Shown here one piece after another: positions 9,701 to 16,166 of a stretch of DNA of 64,000 nt. The DNA is from Desulfobulbaceae bacterium UBA2273. GTDB taxonomy: Bacteria; Desulfobacterota; Desulfobulbia; Desulfobulbales; Desulfurivibrionaceae. The position numbers and the translations under genes are program-made. Every line of letters begins with the position of its first letter. Positions within the stretch are counted from its first letter, which is position 1. The stretch covers positions 62,001-126,000 of the forward strand of contig DDWZ01000015.1 of the NCBI GenBank assembly GCA_002347095.1. Direction: 5' to 3'. The notes below the pieces were generated by a model. It made no database searches and had not been told where the DNA came from. It saw nothing but the letters and a program-made list of their open reading frames with translations.

Positions 9701-9890
9701 GCGGTTGGAAGAATCGCGCATCCGGCTCTCGGGCCATGAGGCCTGGTACCGCTCCCCGGAAAAACTGGCCGGGCTTCTTGCCGAGGCCGGTTTTACGGTG
9801 CTCGTGCAGGAGATCACCGCCAATCCGGAACTGGCCTGGCTGGTCGGCCAGGCAAAAAAAGGAGCAGCCCATGCCGCGCAGCCCCTCTAA
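6798..9890 (+). CDS. MMPL/RND-family exporter fused to a class I methyltransferase
   Basis: 1030 residues from ATG 6798, four bases after the previous stop. Residues 1 to about 800 are a two-repeat MMPL/RND transporter: a TM segment at the N-terminus, a large periplasmic loop, a block of five TM segments, then the same again (second block near 650-800). From about residue 820 a SAM-dependent methyltransferase follows, with motif I VDIGCGYG at about 855-862, an acidic IEPDP strand end and LLLDMLHYVD. Aryl polyene clusters carry both an exporter of this type and a methyltransferase as separate proteins; here they are one chain. Confidence 0.85.
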   Translation: MINYRLLFLVVLLIIGCAVVGKTRLALDTDLARSLPAGERVIADALEIFNHHPIHDQIAVDLAINADDQETLVEGGVLLEQKMQESGLFAQVGTNAMGELIPRLAMHAARNLPLLFSREELAAIAPQLEPERIKERLRKLHEDLGSLEGVGQAEFIGLDPLGLKDLILAKMALLAPSLNAQFYKGHLLSGDGRHLLVTARPLAAGSNTASALAIADFFERTAPELVQHFAAKGVQVSLTPVGAYRAALDNERMIRHDVQFALLLSTAGIALLLFLSFSRPLLGLMSLLPSFAGTAAALLVYSLFNSSISIMVLGFGGALISITVDYGIAYLLFLDRPHESSGKEAAHEVGVVGIMAMVTTIAAFLVLCGSGFPIFTELGLFSAMGVLFSFLFVHTIFPKIFPVMPAGKKHTLPLQRFVNLLYTTGWRGALVAVLLATGLIFFARPQVHVSLNSMNTVSRATEAADALFTEVWGKIGDRIFVMHKEETIAEIQQGNDLALARIEKDVQQDILSAAFVPSMLFPGQERGAQNVAAWQEFWDSRRVEQVKTALAGAGEELGFTPDAFAPFLSLLAPELALQPQAQAQEIPHDFYGLLGISENTRESGLIQFITVAPGKNYDGPAFLARYGKESKIFDSAFFTKRLADLLFSTFTSMLVIIALSVAALLFLVSLSLPLTALTLLPSGFAYICTLGTMNLLGRPLDIPALMLLSIAILGMGIDYAIFCVRAHQRYRDISHPSYARVRSSIFLSAASTMIGFGVLCFAEHSLLQSIGIASLLGIGYSLLGSFLLLPPLLTRYFAEKTGKEPCPAKDLPQCVRRRFRTVEAYPRMFARCKLRLDPLFHDLPRMLATKKEIKTIVDIGCGYGVPACWCLESFQDARIAAIEPDPERVRIAAIALGERGTVTQGWAPEMPPLPGAPADVVLLLDMLHYVDEVTAVELFRRSFQLLTDGGLLVARCTIRPAGKPSWSWRLEESRIRLSGHEAWYRSPEKLAGLLAEAGFTVLVQEITANPELAWLVGQAKKGAAHAAQPL

Positions 9891-10698
9891 GCCGTCTGCG
9901 GCCGAAATAAGCGGAGCTGCGGCCCTGCTGCTTGCCTTTCTCATCTCCCTGTTCAGCCCTACCCTGGCTGTCCTGCCCCTGGCGCTTTTTCTTCTCGCCT
10001 GTCTTGCCACCCCCTTTCTTGCCGGGTACGGCTTTTTTCTGCCGGTAATCAGCCGGGGCAGCCCGGAAACCAAGCAGGTTGCCCTGACCTTTGATGACGG
10101 CCCCTGGCCGGCATCCACCCCCATCCTGCTCGATCTTCTTGCCCGCCATACCCTGCAAGCCACCTTTTTTGTGGTGGGCCGACAGGCAGAAAAACATCCG
10201 GAGCTGATCGCGGCGATCCTGGCCCAAGGCCACACCATCGGCAATCACTCCCTGCGGCATGATTCCCTGCTCATGTTGCGGAGACCCAAGACCCTGCAAA
10301 AAGATATTCATGCTACGCAGGAAATCCTGCAAAAATCAGGGATAACCCCTTGTGTCTTCCGTCCCCCGGCAGGGATCACCAACCCCCGGCTGAAACAGGT
10401 CTTGGCCCAAGAAAACCTCCTGGCTGTCAATTACAGTTGCCGGGCCATGGACGGCGGCAACCGCAACATCGACAATCTGGCCGAAAAAATCCTTACGCGG
10501 CTGCGGCCAGGGGACATCATCATGCTCCACGACCTCCCGCCGCAGCAGGAGGCCTTGCTGCCCATCTGGCAAAAAGAACTGGACCGCCTTTTTGCTGCCT
10601 TACACGACAACGGTCAGGTCGTTTCCCTGGAAAAAATCATCCGCCACCCCGTGATGACTGTCATCCCCTCAAACAAAAAAAGGAGTTCCGTCGATTGA
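9871..10698 (+). CDS. Polysaccharide deacetylase (NodB domain), membrane anchored
   Basis: 275 residues from ATG 9871, which has an AAAGGAG site and overlaps the end of the exporter fusion by 20 bases. Two N-terminal hydrophobic stretches (about 15-55) anchor it. The NodB fold is shown by TFDDGPW (D75, D76) and the metal-binding HxxxH (H126, H130), then the RPPAG motif and LLHDLP near the end, all needed for metal-dependent N-deacetylation (carbohydrate esterase family 4). The gene end lies inside a terminator hairpin. The substrate is unknown. Confidence 0.88.
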   Translation: MPRSPSKPSAAEISGAAALLLAFLISLFSPTLAVLPLALFLLACLATPFLAGYGFFLPVISRGSPETKQVALTFDDGPWPASTPILLDLLARHTLQATFFVVGRQAEKHPELIAAILAQGHTIGNHSLRHDSLLMLRRPKTLQKDIHATQEILQKSGITPCVFRPPAGITNPRLKQVLAQENLLAVNYSCRAMDGGNRNIDNLAEKILTRLRPGDIIMLHDLPPQQEALLPIWQKELDRLFAALHDNGQVVSLEKIIRHPVMTVIPSNKKRSSVD

Positions 10699-10712
10699 CG
10701 GAACTCCTTTGA
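10672..10712. terminator. Bidirectional terminator, original tRNA-Glu terminator
   Basis: A 14-bp perfect stem (AAAGGAGTTCCGTC / GACGGAACTCCTTT) with a GATT loop and T-runs on both strands. It contains the last codons of the deacetylase. On the minus strand it sits just where the terminator of the tRNA-Glu gene would be before island insertion. Confidence 0.85.
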
Positions 10713-10721
10713 TTTCTCACT

Positions 10722-10765
10722 TGGTGACCCCTACGGGACTCGAACCCGTGTTACCGGCGTGAGAG
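10722..10765. repeat. attL: 44-bp copy of the tRNA-Glu 3' end
   Basis: Identical over 44 bases to 44955-44998, the 3' part of the intact tRNA-Glu gene from the CCA end to the anticodon loop. After 10765 the sequence diverges from the tRNA. It is the left boundary of the genomic island. Confidence 0.93.
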
Positions 10766-10829
10766 TCGGACTCAGGCAAAACACTTCCTGTATTTTCAAG
10801 TAGTTAGAAACCACGAAAAAACGTTTTCG

Positions 10830-10859
10830 ACCACCAAAAACCACCAAACGAACCACCAA
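10830..10859. promoter_or_regulatory. Putative integrase arm sites, left end
   Basis: ACCACCAA occurs three times at 10830-10837, 10840-10847 and 10852-10859. The same octamer occurs twice at the right end (44887-44894 and 44899-44906), next to the other attachment site. Repeats near both att sites suggest arm-type binding sites for the integrase; this is inference. Confidence 0.45.
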
Positions 10860-10942
10860 GGTTAAGTAATTGCTAAAACAGCAGCTATTAAGACTAGAAA
10901 ATTGTGAAAAACAACAGCCATTAAAATTAAACATTTAATAAA

Positions 10943-12184
10943 ATGGTGAACAACATGACGATCAAAGAGCTAATCCAGACATTGAATCCAGCACATTATT
11001 CCACAGACGATTCGGCGTGGAATAATGTGGCGGGTGGTCCTGGTAAGACATTTTTGAACGACAGTGAAAAAGTGGCTTACCAGGATGAGCGTCAGCTCAA
11101 ACACGCCTCAGTTAACTTTGACAATTCCACCCCCCACGAGAACCATGATCAAATAAAAAAAGAGGAATCCTTTAAACTGATCATCAAGTCAAGAGAGCTC
11201 GTTAAAAATTGGCAGACTCCATCACTATTCACCATGCAACAATATCAAGCGGCCATGAAAAGACTCCGGAAAAGCAAAAAATTACCTGAAGAATATGCCC
11301 AAACCAAGAATGCGTTTTATGTTTATCGTGCAGCATTGGTTGCCGACTCGCTCTCTGCCCTGCAAAGAACCTTGGTGACCATTAACCGATTACAGAAGAA
11401 AGGTGATCCGGCATGGATGACCGCGACAACATCTCTTATAAGGCCACTCAAGATTTTATCCCGCTACCCTCCTGACCAGGAACAAAACCACCTGGAGCTT
11501 GAGATCAAAAGCCTGTGGCAAAAAGCAGGCAAAAATCCCCGCTCAAATGCAAAACGCAAGGGTATCGGCACCCTTCCCCCAAATTGGCGTGCCGATTTCT
11601 GGAAAAATTTCCCGGAAAATTCTCCGCACCGGCTTGCCCTGGCACTCCTGAGCACAACAGGTTGCAGGCCAAGCGAACTGGTCAAGGGAGTTGAGGTGGA
11701 ACTCGACGAACACGGCAATCTCAAGGTAATCATCAAAGGAACCAAAACCCACGATGGCCGTTATGGACAAGAATACCGTGAACTGACAATCATGGTTGAA
11801 AGTAAGGAAGCCCTGTTTTTACAAAAAAGCGTGGGAGAAAACGTTGGTACCCTACATGTCACCATCAAAAACCCAAATGCCCTGACGGAGGCGGTACGGC
11901 GACACTCGAAAAAACTCTGGCCCAGAAGAAAATACGTGGTTTCTCCATACAGCTTCCGGCACCAATTTGCAGCTGATCTCAAAAATAATTTCGATCCTGA
12001 AGAGGTAGCCATGGCCATGGGCCATTCAGTCTGCAAAACCCAGCAGCATTATGGCACACGAAATCAAGGCCGATCAGGAATACCGCTAATCATGGTAATG
12101 GCGGAAAAGAATCTTGCTCAAGAAAGGGCGCAAAGAAGAAGCGATAAATCTGAGGACAGAGTCGGGTTGGGCCCCGGAGCATAA
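10943..12184 (+). CDS. Atypical tyrosine recombinase/integrase, left end of island
   Basis: 413 residues. The C-terminal half has the tyrosine recombinase layout: ALLSTTGCRPSELVKG (first Arg), a Lys-rich beta turn (IIKGTKTHDG), SPYSFRHQFA (second Arg), AMGHS (Gly-His) and QQHYG (candidate Tyr nucleophile). The usual His three residues before the second Arg is Tyr here (YSFR). The N-terminal half is charged and unrecognised. It lies 180 bp inside the left att site and may be an accessory recombinase or a remnant of a second element. Confidence 0.7.
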   Translation: MVNNMTIKELIQTLNPAHYSTDDSAWNNVAGGPGKTFLNDSEKVAYQDERQLKHASVNFDNSTPHENHDQIKKEESFKLIIKSRELVKNWQTPSLFTMQQYQAAMKRLRKSKKLPEEYAQTKNAFYVYRAALVADSLSALQRTLVTINRLQKKGDPAWMTATTSLIRPLKILSRYPPDQEQNHLELEIKSLWQKAGKNPRSNAKRKGIGTLPPNWRADFWKNFPENSPHRLALALLSTTGCRPSELVKGVEVELDEHGNLKVIIKGTKTHDGRYGQEYRELTIMVESKEALFLQKSVGENVGTLHVTIKNPNALTEAVRRHSKKLWPRRKYVVSPYSFRHQFAADLKNNFDPEEVAMAMGHSVCKTQQHYGTRNQGRSGIPLIMVMAEKNLAQERAQRRSDKSEDRVGLGPGA

Positions 12185-12304
12185 AAATTGGCTGTCGCGT
12201 ATTGCGCCAAGCCATCGATAAAGACAGGATGGAACAGTGGGTTGCCGAGTCTCTGCGGTAGGCCAATGCGTGCTCAACCCGGATATCAGCCACACGAAAA
12301 AAAC

Positions 12305-12348
12305 CCTGCGCCCTTGCCCAGGGGAGAAAGTCTGGACAAGGGGGCAGG
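12305..12348. other. Long hairpin with conserved loop, left copy
   Basis: A 16-bp stem with two mismatches surrounds the loop GGGGAGAAAGTC (12321-12332). It lies 47 bp beyond the stop of the left DoxX-like gene. The same loop in a differently paired stem follows the right DoxX-like gene (20772-20813). A 3'-end RNA structure or a mobile repeat is possible. Confidence 0.6.
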
Positions 12349-12394
12349 CGCCCCGGCTGGGAAGAGAGGGAGGACTTACCATTGCCGAGGACGA

Positions 12395-12826
12395 TCACTG
12401 GGCGCGGACCTTTCCGCCAATCATAAAAGCCGCGCTCAACAAAAAGAGGTTCTTCACTATATACTGCCCTTCTAGGGACAACCCGAAAGGCGGATGGGTA
12501 AAGCAGATTTCCGGCAGCAGAATCAATGGCAGCATCGTTCCCGGCAATTGGAGAAGCAGGAATAAAAGAGCGATGCGGATCAACGGCCGATAAAGCAGGC
12601 ACAGGCCGATAGTTACCTCCCACCAGCCAAGACCCGGCAAGAAAATCTGCGGAGAAACCCAGTAGACCGTCCGCTTGATCAGCTCCGCCTCCGGGCTCAT
12701 GCCCAAAGGCTTCAACACCCCGAACCAGACGAAGATGAGGGAGATGGAATATCGCATCAGGGGCTGGCAGTACCTGTCCATCCCCTCGGAAATCCAGATA
12801 TCGGCACGGTCAAGCCAGGCGTACAT
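12395..12826 (-). CDS. DoxX/YkgB-like membrane protein, left copy
   Basis: 143 residues from the ATG at 12826, which overlaps the end of the PilZ gene by 17 bases; an ATG at 12781 is the alternative. Four hydrophobic segments and the motifs WFGVLKPLG, GWWEVTIGLCLL and LSLEGQYIVKNL resemble DoxX/YkgB-type proteins. Some family members take part in thiosulfate or sulfide stress chemistry, but none of that is shown here. A second copy with about 60% similar residues lies at 20858-21220. The shared hairpin downstream of both copies suggests they were duplicated with their 3' flank. Confidence 0.7.
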   Translation of the reverse strand: MYAWLDRADIWISEGMDRYCQPLMRYSISLIFVWFGVLKPLGMSPEAELIKRTVYWVSPQIFLPGLGWWEVTIGLCLLYRPLIRIALLFLLLQLPGTMLPLILLPEICFTHPPFGLSLEGQYIVKNLFLLSAAFMIGGKVRAQ

Positions 12827-13421
12827 CCGTGTTGGCCCCCATTGCCCGCACCTTTCTGTCAATGGAAGACTGTCCAGCGGGGGCATACACGGATTTATAC
12901 TCCGTGTATCTGGTGTCGTAGGACAATTGCGGGATACGCGCATTATTCAGAATAAAACTTTCCAGTTGCCGCACCTGAAGCTCGGTAAGATCGCCAAAGC
13001 GGACCCGTCTCTCCCTGACGAAATAATTGCTTTCTAAAAATCGGGAACTTATCTCGTCGGCCATGATCTCAAAGGGGAGTCCTTGGATGTGCTGGCCGTT
13101 GTGCGTGAAGAGTATCCCCTCCTCCGGCAGCTCTTTCAACGGGGGGGTATCGGCAATGTATGAAAAGGATACGCCGCCCATGCTGATGTCGAGCACCCGA
13201 CCCACCCCCAGATGGAACACATACATCTCCTCACGTGGGGTGAACCAGGGGAATTTCCCGTGATGCTCACCCGGCGCATTGCCGGCGTGGATAGGCGTAC
13301 CGTCCACGGTATAGAGCGAGTTTCCTGGTCGGTTTGCCAACACTTCTCCGTTTCTGACCAAAGAAGCATTGCGGGGCGGGGCAATCCTACAGATGGCATC
13401 TTCAGACTTTTCCATAACCAT
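12810..13421 (-). CDS. PilZ-domain protein
   Basis: 203 residues. The central part has VGRVLDISMGGVSFSY, matching the PilZ signature (D/N)xSxxG that contacts cyclic di-GMP. The usual upstream RxxxR motif is not clear, so binding is not certain. The rest is unrecognised and has no signal peptide. It is upstream of and overlaps the DoxX-like gene. The island also encodes a diguanylate cyclase and an HD-GYP protein, so a c-di-GMP effector would have partners here. Confidence 0.7.
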   Translation of the reverse strand: MVMEKSEDAICRIAPPRNASLVRNGEVLANRPGNSLYTVDGTPIHAGNAPGEHHGKFPWFTPREEMYVFHLGVGRVLDISMGGVSFSYIADTPPLKELPEEGILFTHNGQHIQGLPFEIMADEISSRFLESNYFVRERRVRFGDLTELQVRQLESFILNNARIPQLSYDTRYTEYKSVYAPAGQSSIDRKVRAMGANTDVRLA

Positions 13422-13593
13422 TTCTCCTATTTTTGCTGACGTATTTTTCGGGGCTCGCTCAGGAACTGGTGTCGAAGAAAAACGATCCTTGCCGTATTCC
13501 CGACCCGTGCTGCCCTGACCGTGAAGACACTGTAACGAACCTCATCGATAAATAAAAATGAATAATATAGATGTTTGCAGCAAGTTTCACTTA

Positions 13594-13606
13594 TAGTAGA
13601 ATACTA
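13594..13606. promoter_or_regulatory. LysR-type operator candidate (T-N11-A)
   Basis: A perfect 5-bp arm palindrome TAGTAGAATACTA fits the T-N11-A rule of LysR boxes. It lies 43 bp upstream of the LysR gene and in the divergent region shared with the PilZ gene, the usual place for autoregulation. Confidence 0.45.
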
Positions 13607-13649
13607 ATGCAGAAAGCCCGCCCAACCATTATCGTGCGAGGACCCCCGG

Positions 13650-14624
13650 ATGAGTATTACCCTGAGACAACTGGAAATCTTTGTCGCCGTTGCCGAAAGC
13701 CAGCAGGTGACCAAAGCAAGCGAGAAACTTTTTTTGAGCCAATCGGCAGTAAGCATGGCCCTAAACGAATTTCAGAACCAACTGGGCGGCCCTCTTTTCG
13801 ACCGGCGAGGCCGCACCCTGCAGATCAATGACCGGGGCCGGTACCTTTTACCGTTTGCTAAGGAGATCCTCTGCCAAATCACCAACATCGAATCCCTGAT
13901 GACCGAGAAAAAAGACAAGGTTGTCGGTACCCTCAAAATCGTGGCCAGCTCCACCCTCGGCAATTATGTCCTTCCTTACCTAATCGGCGCCTTCAAGCAG
14001 ATGCACCCCTCAGCCTCCATCGATATGCAGGTCTGCAACACCGGCTGTGCCGAGAAACTCATCGTAGATGGCAGCATGGATCTTGGTTTTGTGGAAGGAG
14101 AGGTAAACAATGATCAAATTGCCACGATTCCCTGGCTCCAGGATGAGCTGATGGTGATCGCCATCCCGGCCAGCGAAATAGGTGCCCAGAAGGCCTTCCG
14201 AGTGCCGGAGGATTTGGTGAGATGCGAGTGGGTCATGCGGGAAAAAGGCTCGGGCACGGCCCAGATCTTCAAGAAAAAATTAGGCCGCCACGTAACCGGA
14301 CTCAAGGTGGCCATGGAACTAGGTCATACTGAAGCCATCAAAAAAGCGGTTGAATCCGGGGCCGGGGTTGCCTGCCTTTCAAAACTGGCAGTCTGCCGTG
14401 AGGTGGAACAGGGATGGCTGGCAGGGCTGCCCATAGAGGGCATCGACATGCAACGGACCCTACAGATCATTCAATACAAAAAAAAGGCCACCACCAATCT
14501 GATGGGGGAGTTCATCAACTTTTGCGCCCTGCTTAACGAGTGCAGTCAGGGTTGCGCCTGCCTTTCTTCGCCCTGGAAGCTACAAGACCTGTTAGCAAAA
14601 TCCTGCCAACAGCCTGCATCATGA
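13650..14624 (+). CDS. LysR-family regulator, YeiE/CysB-like
   Basis: 324 residues. The N-terminal winged HTH reads SITLRQLEIFVAVAES, then QSAVSMAL and GGPLFDRRGR. The effector domain has the SSTLGNYVLPYLI and MELGHTEAIKKAVESG motifs seen in YeiE-type regulators. In E. coli yeiE neighbours yeiH, and YeiE has been linked to sulfite sensing. Here a YeiH-type transporter follows after an IS insertion. Control of that transporter by sulfite or a related anion is therefore a reasonable inference. Confidence 0.8.
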   Translation: MSITLRQLEIFVAVAESQQVTKASEKLFLSQSAVSMALNEFQNQLGGPLFDRRGRTLQINDRGRYLLPFAKEILCQITNIESLMTEKKDKVVGTLKIVASSTLGNYVLPYLIGAFKQMHPSASIDMQVCNTGCAEKLIVDGSMDLGFVEGEVNNDQIATIPWLQDELMVIAIPASEIGAQKAFRVPEDLVRCEWVMREKGSGTAQIFKKKLGRHVTGLKVAMELGHTEAIKKAVESGAGVACLSKLAVCREVEQGWLAGLPIEGIDMQRTLQIIQYKKKATTNLMGEFINFCALLNECSQGCACLSSPWKLQDLLAKSCQQPAS

Positions 14625-14798
14625 AAAAACAGGACTGAGAGGATTGTACAAGGCAGGGAGGGGATTATTCTTACCCGAGGATCTTGCCACACAATTCAAG
14701 TTAGACAACTTTTCTCTGGGTGTGCTATTTCAAGAGATATTCACACCATTAAAGAGGTAGCGCAATCAACTCATGAGCACTACTCTCCTTTTTTCACG

Positions 14799-15546
14799 TG
14801 GCTGTCCTAGATAATGAAAATTATTTAGGATGGCCGGATGAGAAAAAGTAGGCTGAGTAAAACTAAACAAGACCGACTGATCGAACACTTTGTTGATGGG
14901 ACAACAGCACGTACAACAGCGGTCCTGATCGGGGTTAACAAGTCTACCGCCTCGTATTATTTTCATCGACTTCGAGAACTCATTTTTAAAGCCGTCGAAG
15001 ATGAGACTCCCTTCTCAGGAGAGATCGAGGTAGAAGAAAGTTATTTCGGTGGCAGACGCAAGGGCAAGAGAGGCCGAGGCGCTGCCGGTAAAGTTCCTGT
15101 TTTGGTCTGTTGAGGCGTGGCGGCAAGGTTTACACAAAGATCATACCTAATGCCAAAGCCACGACTCTTATGCCCATAATGCAGGATCGGATAATGCCAG
15201 ATAGTGTCGTTTATACAGACTGCTTGTCCAGCTATAATGTGCTGGAGTTTCATGCTTCAAACACTATCGAATCAACCACAGCGAGCTATTCGCTGATAGA
15301 AAGAACCATATAAACGGCATTGAAATTTTTTGGAATCAAACCAAGCGCCACATGCGAAAATTCAACGGCGTTCCCACAGACCATTTTCACCTGTATTTGA
15401 AAGAATGTGAGTGGCGATTTAACAACCAAAAACCAGACAAACAGTTAAAGAGAATGTTGGCCAGTCACCTAGGACTGCCCCAAAGAAAAAGAAAAAGAAA
15501 AATGGATCGAGGATGATCTTTTTCTGCTAGGTATTTAAGTTCCCCA
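14799..15546 (+). mobile_element. IS1595-family (ISXO2-like) insertion, degenerate
   Basis: The element is flanked by perfect 8-bp direct repeats TTTTCACG (14791-14798 and 15547-15554), the target duplication length typical of IS1595. The ends are only loosely inverted (TGGCTGTCCTAG versus TGGGGAACTTAA). It separates the LysR gene from the YeiH-type locus. Confidence 0.75.
14838..15516 (+). pseudogene. ISXO2-like transposase, frameshifted
   Basis: The reading frame starts with RKSRLSKTKQDRLIEHFVDG and carries IEVEESYFGGRRKGKRGRGA, the hallmark of ISXO2-like DDE transposases. One base is missing in a T-run near 15100, so the frame ends in VLVC; the protein continues in the next frame (LLRRGGKVYTKI). 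A second shift near 15245 leads into YRINHSELFADRKNHINGIE and the C-terminal FWNQTKRHMRKFNG block. At least two frameshifts make it inactive. Confidence 0.88.
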
Positions 15547-15620
15547 TTTTCACGAGTTGACGGTGTTAATCAAAAAATGAACCCCAGTCTTTCATTTTAG
15601 GCGGATGACAGGTGAATAAA

Positions 15621-15893
15621 ATGCATGATGATTTGCAGACCGATGAATACGGCATCTCTATTTCACGGGAGATCACAGTGTGTAAAAACATGATTTCAAT
15701 CCAACTGGAAGAACTCACCGAATTCGAGCAACAATATGGAATTTCCACGCACCAGCTAATAACTGGTGAAATGCCGAAAATTGAGGGGAAAGCAAGGGAT
15801 ATCAAGGAATGGCGTGATGGATATGAGGGTTTGCTTGCATGGCAGAAACGTTTACGAGAGTATGAGGAAGCCTACAACTCATTGAAACGCTAA
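15621..15893 (+). CDS. Small hypothetical protein
   Basis: 90 residues from ATG 15621, chosen because AGGTG lies eight bases upstream; an in-frame GTG at 15612 adds three residues. It is acidic and helical in appearance, with a C-terminal stretch (AWQKRLREYEEAYNSLKR) that could form a short coiled coil. No family was recognised. It is followed by a strong terminator and is convergent with the YeiH-type locus. Confidence 0.55.
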   Translation: MHDDLQTDEYGISISREITVCKNMISIQLEELTEFEQQYGISTHQLITGEMPKIEGKARDIKEWRDGYEGLLAWQKRLREYEEAYNSLKR

Positions 15894-15902
15894 AAAAAGA
15901 TT

Positions 15903-15940
15903 ACAAAAAAGCCGTCCCCTTGCGAAAACGGCTTTTTTGT
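15903..15940. terminator. Bidirectional terminator
   Basis: Inverted repeat ACAAAAAAGCCGT / ACGGCTTTTTTGT with a 12-base loop and T/A tracts on both sides. It lies between the small hypothetical gene and the convergent 53-residue membrane protein gene. Confidence 0.88.
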
Positions 15941-15992
15941 AACGTCCGGAAATACGGGGGACTGAGGACAATACTTTTAGTCCCCCCATCTG

Positions 15993-16154
15993 TTAATGAC
16001 CGCCAGGAAAAAGATACTGGCTTAAGAAATAGAAAAACACCAAAAGGCCGATTCCGAGGGAAATACTCCATTTGATAAGCGACATTTCAGCAGGCAGAAG
16101 CGGCTCGTATTCCATGGTTTTCATTTCTTCGGCAATTTTCGATTTTTCAGTCAT
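15993..16154 (-). CDS. 53-residue single-pass membrane protein, YeiH partner candidate
   Basis: A short frame with ATG at 16154 and stop at 15993-15995, preceded by a GGAG site (AATGGAGATCACAC). The charged N-terminal half (MTEKSKIAEEMKTMEYE) is followed by one TM segment (about residues 29-48, SISLGIGLLVFFYF). It starts 12 bases after the stop of the large YeiH-type transporter on the same strand, so the two are almost certainly cotranscribed. A small accessory subunit is the natural inference; no family was recognised. Confidence 0.7.
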   Translation of the reverse strand: MTEKSKIAEEMKTMEYEPLLPAEMSLIKWSISLGIGLLVFFYFLSQYLFPGGH

Positions 16155-16166
16155 GTGTGATCTCCA

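Noticed and set aside
10722..10800. A second tRNA gene at the left boundary
   Set aside because: Only the 3' 44 bases match. The 5' half is absent after 10765, so it is a repeat, not a gene.
12188..12593. Two short plus-strand frames after the left recombinase
   Set aside because: Composition is not protein-like, there is no ribosome site, and they overlap the DoxX-like gene and the hairpin.
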